Below, piece by piece: positions 11,843 through 24,518 of a stretch of DNA of 64,000 nt (position 1 is the first letter of the stretch; every line of letters starts with the position of its first letter). Location of the stretch: contig CP075496.1 of assembly GCA_021613535.1 (NCBI GenBank), positions 12,896,001 to 12,960,000 of the forward strand, in the 5' to 3' direction. The position numbers were made by a program, and so were the translations under genes. A model generated the notes under the pieces. It ran no database searches. It saw only the letters and a program-made list of their open reading frames with translations, and had not been told where the DNA came from. The DNA is from Adineta vaga (lineage: Eukaryota > Rotifera).

Positions 11843-13951
11843 ATGGAAAAGTTACCAGTCGAAGTAAGTCTATTCAAGACAAAAGAATACAATAGTTTTG
11901 CTTATATTTTTCAAAGATATTCGATCTCATCTTGGCACATTTGACATTATCAGATTGGAAATGTCTTCGTTTAACCAGTCGAACAATTTACAGTCGTCTT
12001 TCATCATTTTCATCTTATTCTCATATTCATTCAATAATTCTTTCACCAAAATCTTCATCTGGTCTTGCACTTCTTGAAAAAGCTACATCTTTCGAAGGTC
12101 TTGATCAATTATCTATAGCAAACTTTAATTTTACCGAATTAAAAACATTTATTCAAACATCTCCATCATTTCGTTCATGTCTGACTAAATTAACTAGTTT
12201 ATCCTTTGCTAGTTCAACAACATTAATCGATTGTCGTATATTCTATGAGTTACTTTCCTATTGTACATCTTTAGAAAAACTTGATTTAAGTAATTACAAA
12301 TTCTTTTTTCTATCCCATAATTTTTCTCAAAATACGAAAATATTTCCATCTGTTAAACAATTAAATTTAAATGGTAATACTCATTTATCTGATTATGCAT
12401 TTAATCATTTAATGAAAGCATTTCCAAATATTCAAGCATTACATTTACTTGGTATTCCACTTCGTTCAACATTAAATGCCAATGAAAATCGTACATTTCT
12501 TACATTTGAAAATATTTGTTCATATATTCAAGATCATCAAGAACATTTACAAGCATTAACACTATCGTTTGAACCAACTTTATCATGTGATACACAAATA
12601 AAACGTTTATTCTTAACAATACCACCAAATCTAACATCGTTTTATATTGATGGAACATTGACAATATCGACATTAGTTCATTTTCTTCTTCTTTTTGATA
12701 ATCATCTTCAAACATTAATTGTTGGTCGTCTAAAACTTGATCATACTGGTTGTCAACCATTATTCTCCGCAATTAATGAATATGCAACAAATTTAAAACG
12801 TCTTTGTGTATTTCTAAACACACCAATAAAATATTCACTTACACAACAACATAAAAACTTATTCTCAGGTAATTATATTCTTATAAACTTCCACAAGATA
12901 TGATTGAATTCTCGAGTTAATCTTATTCGTTAAATATATATATATATAAGGACATTTCATCCATCCCTATTCTCACCGATACTTCTTACGAACAGACTAC
13001 AATGGTACATAGACTATGTCAGTCAGACAGGACCCGAACTAAGAACCTTTTTTTGAGTATAATCATTTTTTTTATTTAGTTCTTTCTCCATCATCGGATA
13101 TATCGTTATCATCATTAAAACACTTGAATGATCTTGATATTCAAACATTATATCCATTAACTGAAATTGATTTAATAAATTTATTTTCTAATAAATTAAT
13201 TAATTTAAAAAAATTAGCTTTACCAAGAAATACGACAGATGATGTGATTCAATATATCTGTACTCAATCATCTTTTGTTTTATCATTAACACATTTAAAT
13301 CTAAATAATTGTTCATCATTAACTAATCGTTCGATTTTATTAATTAATAAATATTTAATTTCATTGGAAGAATTAACCATCAATGAAAATATCAATATTA
13401 ATGATTTTGCTTTTATTGGTTTATCGATTTGTAGTATTGGTAAATCTATTGAATGGCTCGATCAAATATTGATTAATCGACAATTTGTTGATGATTTACC
13501 TATTTGGACATCCACGATAACTCATCAAACGTTATGTAAATGTCAATTACCCGTTTATATATCTTCATCATGTATAAAACTTCGTTTAAAAGAAATCAAT
13601 TTCAATGATGATGAATATTCCGATCAAATTCTAAGTATATTAACAAGCCATAAACTTTTCCATGAATATTTTTCTTCGGTTAATAAATTAAAAAAGTTAA
13701 AAACATTAAAATTACGTCAATGTATTCAATTAACCAATCGTTTATTTCGTTTTGGTATTCGTTGTTTAACAAATTTAAAATATCTTGATATAAGTTTTTG
13801 TGAAAAGATTACTGACAAGAATTTAGCATTTATTGGTCAAACTTGTCCATCAATTGAAACGATTGATCTAACAGGTTGTCATCAGATCAGTGAACATGGA
13901 AAATTAACTTTAAAAACCAATGCAAAACGTGTGAAAATTATTGATTATTAA
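11843..13951 (+). CDS. F-box / leucine-rich-repeat protein
   Basis: Likely substrate-recognition subunit of an SCF ubiquitin ligase. 614 residues from three exons (11843-11863, 11917-12868, 13080-13951). The N-terminus MEKLPVEIFDLILAHLTLSD is a typical F-box start and depends on splicing the 7-codon first exon to exon 2. Irregular LRRs follow (SVKQLNLNGNTHLSDYAF, LTHLNLNNCSSLTNRS, LKYLDISFCEKITDKNLAFI, IETIDLTGCHQIS), the last of the AMN1/FBXL cysteine-containing type. Substrate unknown. TTTTTCATAG ends 18 nt before the ATG and looks like a 3' splice site, possibly for a spliced leader. Intron 2 is 211 nt and unusual. Confidence 0.8.
12869..13079 (+). other. Long intron of the F-box gene with a GC-richer core
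   Basis: An (AT)n tract, then a balanced-composition core (about 12951-13050) containing GGACATTTCATCC at 12952-12964 and a short inverted repeat ACATAG/CTATGT near 13003-13015. Splice ends are normal (GTAATT ... TTTAG) and phases match. Confidence 0.55.
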
Positions 13952-14084
13952 ATTTTTGTTTTTGTCTTCTCTTTCTGTACAATCGATATGATTTAATTGT
14001 AAATAGACATTTTCATTATTGATTTTATTCTTGCTATTTTAGAAAAAAAAAGATCGTTAATTGATTTCATTGATAATAAAGAAA

Positions 14085-15039
14085 ATGGTGAAAGTTATGA
14101 TAAGTAATGTGTCAGTTCATAATAATCCAGCGAAATTCTTATCGAATTATACATTTGAAATAAAATTCGAATGTTTAGAACAATTAACACAAGGTAAAAA
14201 AGCAGTTTGAAATGAAAAAATTATATATTTTCATTCTTTTTTCTCGTAGAACTTGAATTTAAACTTGTATATGTTGGTGATGCAAAAGAAGATAAACAAG
14301 ATCAAGTACTTGATGTTGTTGTTATCGATGCTGTTGCACCAGGAACATATAAATTTGTCTTTGAAGTAAGTAAAAAATGAATATAATCAGATTTTCAAGA
14401 ATTTTATTTCTCTTCATTATTAAAGGCACCACCACCTGATCCAAAAAAACTTCCAAATGATAGTGATGTTGATGTATCTGTTATTCTTCTTTTGGCTTTG
14501 TATCGTAATCAAGAATTTGCACGTGTTGGTTATTATGTTTTTACAGAATATGATGATCCGGAATTACGAGAAAATCCTCCAGTGAAAGTCGATTTTGAAA
14601 AGGTTAGATAAAATAGAAGTCCTTTAAAAACTAACCATTGAATTTTTTTTAGTTAAATCGAAATATTGCTGTTGATGAACCTCGTGTAACAACATTTCCA
14701 ATTGTATGGGATGAACAACAATCAACTGATCAACTTGTCTTTGCTGAATTAACAGAAGAAGAAAAGAAAATGGCTGAAATGAATGAAGAAGCAGAAATTT
14801 GTCAAAGCTTAGAAAATGTCAATTGTTCAACTGAAACACCAAATGAATCTGAGCAAATTCATGAAACAGATGCAACTATTGAACAATCACCAGCAGAACC
14901 ATCGACAACAACAACAGCAGCAGCAGCAGCAGCAACAATTGAAACAGAACCATCTGTTGAACTTACAACAACAACAATAACAACAGCAGCAATAACAAAT
15001 GAACCTGCTGTTCCAATTGAAATGGATTCCAATAATTAA
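14085..15039 (+). CDS. ASF1: Histone H3-H4 chaperone ASF1
   Basis: Nuclear chaperone that hands H3-H4 dimers to CAF-1 or HIRA. 262 residues, four exons (14085-14193, 14250-14365, 14426-14602, 14653-15039). The conserved immunoglobulin-like core is complete: FEIKFECLEQL, YVGDAKEDKQDQVLD, APGTYKFVFE, NQEFARVGYYVFTEY, ELRENPPVKVDFEKL, RVTTFPIVW. Beyond about residue 155 is a family-typical acidic tail, here with poly-Thr and poly-Ala (ACA/GCA repeats near 14905-14990). The start is 133 bp after the F-box gene stop; CTATTTTAG at 14034-14042 is a possible trans- or cis-splice acceptor. Confidence 0.95.
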
Positions 15040-15189
15040 ATGAATATCTGTTCATATTTTCTGTTTGTATATTCTGTAAAGTTCTAAAAGATGCTATTTT
15101 TTCTCATTGTATTCAATATGATTGATAATATCAGATGATGACAACATTGGTCTCCTATATTTTGTCTCTTCAACATCTATTCTAGATCA

Positions 15190-15694
15190 ATGTTTAGTTA
15201 CAGATATTTACGTTTACCTTCGATTTCATTTATCGTTCAACGTCATTATGCTGTAACAAAAACACCAGCTGGCCCATCAGGTGCAGCTTTAAAACTCGGC
15301 GGTGGTGTAGCTAGTAAGTAGTTATCTTTATTGACGTATTTGTAGTCCGAAATGTATTTGTTGAATAGAAAAAGGTGCAGTTATTACAAGTTCAGTTCAA
15401 CAATATATTGAAGCTGAAACCGATCCAGAAAAATTAGTTAATTATTGTTGTGGACTTAATTATAAGAAAGAACAAGCATCTGTAGAAATCAAAGCAAATT
15501 CGACCTATCCCGATTGGTTATTTGGATTAGAAAAATTAGATAAAATTAGTCTTGATCAACTCGACAAAGATACATGGGAATATTGGACGAGATATAATGA
15601 ACAAGGTGAAGAATATCTTCGAATAATAAATGAAAGACGTTTTCCTGAACGATATATTCCCCCTTGGTTGAAAGAAATGCAACCATTGTGTTAA
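15190..15694 (+). CDS. MRPL54: Mitochondrial ribosomal protein mL54
   Basis: Component of the mitochondrial large ribosomal subunit. 149 residues from two exons (15190-15313, 15369-15694). The N-terminus is Arg/Ser/Tyr-rich without early acidic residues, a plausible mitochondrial presequence. Family marks are YPDWLFGLEKLDKISLDQLD and DTWEYWTRYNEQG. It lies 150 bp after ASF1 on the same strand, and TATTCTAG ends only 4 nt before the ATG, consistent with a processed downstream gene of a transcription unit. Confidence 0.88.
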
Positions 15695-15752
15695 TATCAA
15701 TAGGAAAAGAGAATTTAGTTGTAATTTGTTTCATTTTTTTTTGGTTGTTTTT

Positions 15753-15758
15753 AATAAA
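15753..15758 (+). terminator. Poly(A) signal of MRPL54
   Basis: AATAAA 59 nt after the stop; marks the end of the 7-15.7 kb gene run. Confidence 0.6.
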
Positions 15759-15759
15759 G

Positions 15760-17720
15760 TCAAACAAACAAACACACATACACACATAAACGAACGTACA
15801 TAAAAGGTTTTTTATGTACAAATTATATCACAGAATTGTGCTGCTTTGATGGCATTGGTTTTCCACACATTTCAAACAAAACAACAATGAAAAAAGAAAA
15901 GAAAGTAAAGAATGTTCATTCAAATTGATTCTTGTATCAAAGAAGAAAACAAGTTTCAATCATGGACGGAATAACGGCGAGTAATGTATTTGTATTGATG
16001 ACACGATGATCGTCTTGTCTTTGTTAAAAAAACAACAACAATTAATAACACGACATTGATAATAAAAGACATGAAAGAAAACTGAATCATTTATTTCCTC
16101 TATGAATAGAGGAACAAACGATGGCTTATACTACATATTCAGATCTAAAATAAAAGCACATTTAGAAATAAAAAAAGAGGTGTTAGTTTGCTTCGCTTCT
16201 TCATGCTCTCTCTTTTTTTTGTGTCTCGTTAAAAAATTTGACGATGAGGAAATAATTTAAGTTGATGTGAAATACGAGAGGAATTTTTTGTTAGTGAAGA
16301 GAAAGAGAGAGAGAGACTAAGAGAGAAAAGAATGACACTTATCACAAGCAGGCTCTTATGCAAATTGCTTATCGCACTCTTAGGTAATATCAGACGATGA
16401 AACAAGGTTTACCTTGCTATCACTATCGCTATTCTTTTACTTTTAGTTTCTCTTCGGAAATATGCTTGGTTAGATTGTCATCAAAGCGTTTTATTATAAT
16501 CTTCTTCTCATTTTTATACTTTGTCGTTACGATACTAAGAAAACAAAAAGAGAAGGAGAGAAATGAATAGTATGGTGATTGTTCTGTCGGAACAAGTTGT
16601 GTATATATATATATGTGTGTGTGTGTGTGTGCTTTTTCAAATAGAAACTGATTCCTTGCGACACGGTGCTAAGCAACTTTGTTCGTGGACAGTAAGAAAA
16701 ACGATGACGACGACGACAATGATAAAGTGTTTGAAGAAAAAGCACTTGTAACTTTCTTTATTCTCTCGTTTTTCTTTTTGTCTTAAAGATTTAAAATCTT
16801 TCTTTCTCTCCTTCTCTCTCTCTCTCTCGTCTACAGAACGTAGTAAAATTTCATAATGCAATACTAAAGAGAGAAAGTGTTCGTTAAGTAATAATGAATT
16901 TAGCTTACCGTCTGTCGGACGTTTTTTTTTGAAAAAAAAATACACGGTTGTCATACAAAGAAAAATGAGGACGGTAGTTGTGATAGGAAAGGAAGCCGAA
17001 GAGAAGACATTTTCTTTCTCTTTTTTTTTTAAAAAAAAGAAAAAACGACATTAGAAATGAATACAAAGTCAATGAAATGATGATTAAGTGAGACAAACGG
17101 AACAGCACGTAGAACTAAAGGAAGTAACAAATCGATCGCAGATAAACTTAAAACAACAAAACGACAGAGATTGATGATATTTCCGTTGAACCTGTTTAAC
17201 TAAAAATTGATTCTTTCATCTGGAATGTCATTTTACATTAAATATATGTGTCAGATCAAGAAAAAAAGACACTTTTCAGATAGATTATAAATGATGTACA
17301 TTGATCCGATTAAGAAAAAGCAATCAAGTTTGATAATGTGGATTAATATGTAATACTTTTCAAACTGTTCTATGATTATGTGATGTGTTTTAAATTATCG
17401 ATAGTATAATAGAACAGATGATGAATAATAAGATGATAATGGTTATGTTTTGTTTAATCTGAAAGTATTCATGTTATTTACGAGAACTTGTTTGTCATAG
17501 ATTGAATCATTTTCAATCGATCACAAGGACTCTTGATAATAAAAACTATGGATTGATTAAATCTCATATAACTCAAATGGTATTATTTTGTCAAACTATA
17601 TTTTTGATTGTTAACGATAGAAATACTTGAAAGATACTAAAAGCTTCTTAAACTATGTGATGTATACACATACATGTGATATGATATAATTAAATGTTTT
17701 GGCGCTAAATTCTTATCTTG
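15760..17720. other. Gene-free stretch upstream of the sugar transporter
   Basis: About 2 kb with no coding-like frame on either strand, rich in poly-A/T and GA/CT runs. It holds a TA/TG microsatellite (16600-16632) and a perfect POU octamer ATGCAAAT at 16359-16366. Confidence 0.55.
16600..16632. repeat. (TA)n(TG)n microsatellite
   Basis: TA dinucleotides run directly into about nine TG units. Confidence 0.9.
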
Positions 17721-17729
17721 TATAAAATA
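17721..17729 (+). promoter_or_regulatory. TATA box of the sugar transporter gene
   Basis: TATAAAATA about 110 nt before the ATG, leaving room for an 80-nt 5' UTR. Confidence 0.45.
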
Positions 17730-17831
17730 ATTCGAAACGTTCTTCTGATAATATTCTCCACTTACATAACATCAATTTATTATTGAATATAATATCGAAA
17801 AATAAACCGATCGAATTACCAAAAGTTATCC

Positions 17832-20054
17832 ATGTCCAGTATAGAAGAAGATAGTGTTGTTGTTGTTGATGATGACGATGATGATATTACTCCATCAGTA
17901 TCTCAGACAGTACCGGAATCGACTGTTGCTCCTTCCACAAATGTAACCCTCGGTGAACCAATCAATCAGGTTTGTTTTTTTATTTTAAACTTTAATTTTA
18001 TCAAATTATTCTCATTTATACAGAAATGGACATCATCATTGCTTTTCTCAGTAATTATCGTTGTATTATCAACTAGTTTTGTCATGGGAGTGAATATTGG
18101 GGGAGCGAATTTATATAATGGTGTATGAGATTTTGTTTGTTTGTTTGTTAAATTAGATATTTGGAGTTAGTTCTAATTTAGTTTATTATACCTTGGACTC
18201 GTGGTTATCCATTTCCTTGTCAAAAAGAAGATAATACACCGAAATGGATAGCACAAAAATGGTGGAATTGTAGTTATGATGGTACAACAATTGGTGTGTA
18301 TGGTTTTTATGAACTACCAAAGATTAGCAAAAATCAGCTTCTTGCTCAACGCATGCGAGATTCACTTCATACTGTTTTATTTGTTATTGGTGGTTTTATT
18401 GGTGCTTATTCCGGACAATATTGGTATAAGTGTTTATCAAGGTTTGATTGATTTATTGAGAATAAAAGAACATAGAACTATCGAATTAATTTAGACGAAA
18501 TGCTATTTTGGCAAATATGCCATTTCAAATTATAGCTTCGATATTAATGATAATTACTTTATATATATATCATGGCTATGAAACAAATGATCCAGATCTA
18601 GAAACATTAGAAAAAGCAAGAAAACACAAAGGTTTAGCCATTACTTTCCTTTATATTTCTCGATTTCTCTCAGGATTTTCTGCTGGTATATATTTATAGA
18701 AATTCCTTTTGATAAATTCATCTTTTCTCTATGATTAAATTCCTAGGCATGTGTTGTGTTGTATCGACCTCTTATCTAAATGAAATCAGTCCTCGAGTAC
18801 TTCGAGGTACTGTAGGTTCATGTCATCAATTAGCTATTGTCATCGGTATACTTATTGGACAAATTATTGCTTTACCATGGATATTAGGACGACATGAGTA
18901 AACTAGGAATTGCTTTTTTTTAGAATAAAAGACTATCGTCTAGTGCATGTAGTACATGGAATTGGGGTATGGCATGGGTTGGTCTATTACCTATAGTTGG
19001 TACTATTCTTATTTGGACATTACCTGAAAGTCCTCAATGGCTCTTACAAGAACGAAAACAAAATGAAGCTGCGCAAACATTACGTAAATTAAGACAAAGT
19101 AATGATATTGGAGCTGAATTAGTTGAAATTGAACAAGAAGAAACGGCAACAACAAAAGAAGAATTAGGTATTGGAAAAGTTCTTTGTTCTAGTGAATTTC
19201 GATGGCCATTAGTTACAAGTCTAGTACTCAATGCTGTTCAACAATTATCAGGAATTAATGCAGTAAAAATAAAAAATGTTCATCACATCGATCTATCTGT
19301 TTTCTTCTTCAAAGGTCTTCTTCTATTCAGGAGATATGTTTTCATTAGCCGGTCTTCGTGATGAAAAAGTTTTATGGGGCGTACTAGCAACAGGTGTAAT
19401 TAATCTAATTGCAACTCTTATTGCTTTAAAATTAATTGAACTATTGGGTCGTCGTCCGTTGATTATTTGGCCATTAGCTGCAATTATTGTGGTCATGGTT
19501 GGCTTGACAATATTTATCGTTTTGAATGTAAATTTGAAAAAAAAATGTAAATATATCATCTATTTTGTTTTCAATCTTATCTATTTAGAGAAAAAATCCT
19601 GAAGATAAGAGAGAAGCATTAGCAATCGTTAGTATTGTATTTATTCTAATTTTTATTATTTTATTTGCAATCGGTCTTGGACCAATTCCATATGTTTATT
19701 CCAATGAAGTATTTGTTGTTGAAGCACGTGCTGCTGGTCTTTCATTAGCAATGTTTATGGTATAGAATGATTGATTGAAATCTTCTTGATACAATGAAAA
19801 AAATTATTTGTCTTCTAGAATTGGTTTTGCAATTTCTTGGTTGCTCTATTATTCTTACCACTTCAATCTGTTATTGGTGGTTATGTCTTTCTGATATTTT
19901 GTTTATTTGTCGCAATTGCATTTGTTCTTCTCTTCTTCAAAGTATGATTATAAGTTTGTTCAATTTGTCAAATTTAACAAAAGATTTATATTGATTTTAG
20001 ATGCCCGAAACAAAAAATAAGAAATTACATGAAATTGAAGCATTCTGGAAGTAA
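17832..20054 (+). CDS. GLUT-type (SLC2A) facilitative sugar transporter
   Basis: Twelve-TM major facilitator of the sugar-porter family, plasma membrane. 565 residues, ten exons: 17832-17969, 18024-18122, 18182-18429, 18495-18685, 18747-18897, 18953-19262, 19315-19527, 19589-19759, 19819-19941, 20001-20054. Diagnostic motifs in order: VIGGFIGAYSG in TM2; NEISPRVLRGTVGSCHQL between TM4 and TM5; PESPQWL (PESPR-type) after TM6; QQLSGINAVFFYSG in TM7, whose QLS is typical of class I glucose carriers; ELLGRRPL in loop 8-9; a C-terminal MPETKNKKLHEIEAFW corresponding to PETKG. The cytosolic N-terminus is acidic with six Asp in a row. Exon 3 reads straight through; no intron is needed near 18300. 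Glucose is the likely substrate by class, not proven. Confidence 0.9.
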
Positions 20055-23000
20055 ATACAATTTGGAAAGAAAAGACAAATTCTTTTCTGTTGTTGTTTTC
20101 GTGCATCAAAGAATTGACATACGATCCAAAGACTGAATAAATAAGGATTTCTATGGATATCACAAAGATATTTTAGATTAGTTTTGAATTATTAATAGAA
20201 AAAGAAGAATTAGTAATAAGGGAAATATTCTCGATCGAAAAAAGTTTATACTTTACAACAAAAGTGTTGTTGATAGCGTATGAATTATTTGATTATGAAG
20301 TACAATGCATAAGATAAGGATTCAAGTAGCTAAAGGCAATAGACATAAACCAACTGAAAGTGTTTTTCAAGTGTTTAAATCAATTTGTTTTGAAAGCAAA
20401 TGCATTATTATGTTGTCTAATATAAAAGAATCGATGTGAATTACAATAATTCGTTTAGGTTTTGATATATTGATCATTATAAGACTTTTTATCATCGTAG
20501 ATAGTGATACTTGACATCTATATGATGGAGGTGAAATGTTATCATGAAATCAGCGTACATTTTAATGTTTTGTATTTAATCGATGTTGAATCATGATAGG
20601 ATTAAAACCTTTAAGTCGTATTTTCAAAATAGAAATCAAGATTATGACACAAATCTTATCTTTATCGTTGTTTTTTCATTTGTTAGAAGAAATGTTATTA
20701 TAATACTCAACATATAAAAAATATCGATAAAAGTCAAATGATTCTCCTGCGACGCAAAACGTCAATCAAAGATTAAAATGAATGACTCATTTGATTTTAA
20801 ATATATATCAATTAACTATTCTCAGACATCAATTAAAAGTTCATAAAGATTTTGTTGATTGATAATAACACACGAAGACAGTCTAATTCACGAACAGAAT
20901 GTAAATTTTCGTTATTTATCTCAGTCAGATGGCCTTTGGAAGGAATTAATTCACACGATACTCCTTCATACGATATACTCATTAATCAATAGGATCATAT
21001 TGATTCTTTTCTCAAAAAAAAAAGAATTATAATCCAACTATTGTCCAACAAAAATTCTTTGTATATAACAAACAGTAATCTGATATAGGTATTGCTTAAA
21101 ATAACAAAATACCTAAATCGGAAATTGGAAGAAGAAAAGAAATTCTAATGTACGAATAAATATCGATCACTATTGATATGTCAATTTTATTTATGTTAAT
21201 ATTTGTCTTGTTCGTCGTTCTCACATCATATATGATCGATCTTCAAGGTTGTTATGTCTGCCTAATATACACGCGTTTCGATTGAATTTGTTTTCAATCT
21301 ACCGATAAATATCACCATGGTCAGACAGAATAAGTGACAGATGGCAATCATTATTTATCTGATTGTGATTACATATATATATATACTTACAGAGAGATGG
21401 AGAAGCGTTACATTCACTTTTCTTTTTCTTTTTTCTTTCAAAAACGTATTTAAACGGTAATCTTAACTTCTGAAAAGTAAAATCGAAGTTTTTCTTTTCA
21501 TTTACTGTTTGTTTTTATTGTTAGTGATTCATTTGTGCTTTATTAATCATTTTTCTTAAGAAAACGAAGAAAAGAACTAGAACAAAGCCGGAGAATAAAA
21601 TTGCACGACATGCCCTTTTGCTATAATACTTTTCTCCCTCACTTCTCTCAATAGCGTCTGTTCACCGCCTTTCTTTCTCTCTCTCTCTCTTTCATTCTCA
21701 ATACATACATACGTTCGTATGTCGGTTCCTTTTCACTTTTCAATCGGGCATGTGTACATGTAATACTAAACTCCTTTTTTTTCTATTATCCATCGTTTGC
21801 CTTTAGTCGTCTGAGAGAAAAATCCATTGGCATATCAACACTTGGTATGAAATACCATTTATCATTTTCTTTCCAAATTTTCATAGACGTGCAAAATTTA
21901 TGATGTAGGTATTAGAGAGAAGAAAGAACATTTGATTTGTTTATCTGTTTGTCGTGAGAGAAAAAATTAATCATATATCTTTGTCCGAATAGCATCATCA
22001 ATATTGCGTTAAAAGTATACATATACGTGTAGATGTAAGTGATGTGAATTGAGCATTATGACATCTCACACCTATATGTAGATTTGATACATTAACAATT
22101 CGTTTTTTTTCATGTTAAGTGAAAAAAAATGCAAGGAATCGAGCTCTTCTTCGTTTATACTTTCAAACATGTATATATGAGCACCGTCGTTTTTTGATTG
22201 ATGTGAATATGAATGAAGGTCGATCTTGAGCAGAGAAAATGAGCATTTTTTTTTCTTCATAGACAAACTATAATTTGTAGCCTTCTCAATTTTCACAATT
22301 ACGTACAATAACAGTAACCAATTTTAATTTAGCAGATATGAATGTAATGTTTGCGTGGAATGATAAAGGCAATTCGAACTTGTAATCAAATTATCGTGTC
22401 TGACGTTTCTCTCTCTCTCTCTCTTTTGCGTCTCATAATGAAAACTCTCAAATGTTAGAACTGACGCGCCAATCGATTTGTAAGGTTTCATTCTAAGTCT
22501 CTTTATCCTTTCTCACCTTGACATTGGATGAGTACATCAAATTGACACGATCTTAATGTATTTGTATAGCTCAGAGTTTTGAACAAAAAAAATCGAAATA
22601 GAAGCTGATCTTCTCTTTTGTATTATTCTTGAAAGTTTATTCACATGAAATCATAATCCTTCGCACGTACTAACTTACATAAACCGGTACATTGACGTTT
22701 GAACATGTCATTTATATTCTAGTTCAAAATCGATCGTTTTATAGCGCATTTTATTAGAATATTTCGTTGAATAATGTTATTATTATTACAAATCCTTTAA
22801 TTTAACTAGTTCTTTCAAGTCTTCTCTTCCCTTTAATTAGTTCTACACGAAGAAAATCGCTTAGACAAACGAATTTTATACCACTATCTCTTTATCAATA
22901 TACGTATAATTGCTCACTTATATTTATTCGATATGTCGATGTCTACCTACGTCTCTCTCTCTCTCTCTCTATTCACACAAATTCAATTGATTTTATAAAG

Positions 23001-24419
23001 GTGTGTATAGACACGTTCGCAATCCATTAGATATTTGTGTATGTCGCCATTTTATCTTTTTAAATTTGCCATATTCATACATGTATGTGTATAAACAACT
23101 GATGTTAGTATTCAAAGCATCGATACGATTGCCCTATAGAAATGTCTTGTTATTTTTCGGAGTTTTGTCATAGAAGAGTTAAGGTAAAATGAAAAAATAA
23201 GATGAGAAGAGTGAAGTGTTTTTGTTTGATTATAGAGATGATGAAGAGAGAGAGAGAAAAGATTATGCGTTTTCGTGCTTGTCTCAAATTAAAATATAGA
23301 TTGATATGTAGACATGAAACAAGGTTAATGTTAATCATTATTTTAGTATGATTAGATTCGAACTTTCGTTGACAAAAATATTCGAAGAGAATAAAGGATT
23401 GCCGTTCTATGTCAATAGATAATTGAATGATAGTGTTAATCATTTGAACAACTCCAGCTGTGACTTGAATGTTTCATAGATTGAAGTTTTCTTTTTTTTT
23501 TTGCTTTTTCAAGCTGACTCATGTATAAATTCAAGTTGACGACGAGATCGACTAAATTAGAGAATATTTCTCGATATGATTTGTGATGTAAGTCTCATGG
23601 ATAAAATATGCATATTTCTTTCTTGATATATTCAATGGTGTAAACTATTTTTAGATAGGAACTGTATTTCTATCATTGAGTTTAACTAGATGAAAAAGAA
23701 ATCAGAGGATTATTATAAACAGCAAGAGGTAAGATTTCTTCTTTTTTTTGTTTTGTTAATTCAAAAAAAAGGTAAGAGAAGAAAGGAAAAGAGAAAAAAA
23801 TCTGAGTGGCAAAGGTTTTTTTTTCTTCAGTAGAGAAGAGGTTAAAAGGCGATGAGTTTAAATGTATTTCCCGTCATTTTTCCGTTTGAACACTATTCTG
23901 AAGTAGTTACATGTAATCTTCTTCATTTTCTTTTCTTTACGTATGTATGTGTACGAAAGAGGGAACATAAGAAGGTCAGATGCCTATGTTGCTCTTCGTT
24001 TTCTCATTCTTCAATGAGCTTAGGTGTCCGTGTATATGTATACTAAAGAAGAAGAAAAAAGAAAGAAGAAAGAAAAAGAAGTAAGAAAAATTCTTCTAGT
24101 TCATTGTACTCATGTCGGACACGTATATACATGCGTAATAATCGACCGGGTACCATTTTGTCGGTTTGTTGTTGACTCAAATGTTTAAACGAATGTGAGA
24201 ATATGAATGAGTCAAACATTGGAATGTAAAAAATGACGAAGAAATAGAAGAAGAAGAAGGTAAGAAAAAGAATTGATATTTCAATGAATGATTCATTCAA
24301 TCTTGTTTGGTTAATTGACAACTCTATCTTCGTTATTGGATCCCACCTTGAATGCGTGGGTGGATTTGAGTTACCGTTTCTTTTTTTTTCTTCTCTTCTC
24401 TTCATTTATATACGATGCA
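20055..24419. other. 4.4-kb gene-free stretch
   Basis: The longest noncoding interval in the window. It contains short CT/GA runs (for example near 21674-21692, 22408-22424 and 22952-22970), poly-A/T runs and several short frames without any family signature. No tRNA, repeat unit or transposon terminus was recognised. It precedes a claudin-like gene and probably holds regulatory DNA. Confidence 0.5.
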
Positions 24420-24426
24420 TATAAAA
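24420..24426 (+). promoter_or_regulatory. TATA box of claudin-like gene 1
   Basis: TATAAAA 93 nt before the ATG, after a CT-rich stretch. Between it and the ATG a CTTTCAG acceptor (24491-24497) suggests a 5'-UTR intron or leader addition. Confidence 0.45.
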
Positions 24427-24518
24427 ATGTCTATCTACTTATTTCTACTTGACTGAGAGTATCGTTGAAATCTGTTGTCTATTACATTTTCTTTCAGATA
24501 GATCATAAACATATTTAA

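Noticed and set aside
16527-17108. Overlapping ORFs on both strands around the TA/TG microsatellite
   Set aside because: They translate repeats (poly-Thr/His/Tyr, poly-Lys/Arg) and have no family features.
18298-18327. 30-nt intron in the sugar transporter
   Set aside because: Too short, and the sequence reads straight through in frame (GVYGFYELPKISKNQ) with no stop.
24043-24405. 120-codon minus-strand ORF upstream of claudin-like gene 1
   Set aside because: Dominated by poly-Phe/Leu/Lys from T- and A-rich simple sequence and overlapping the likely promoter; no domain.
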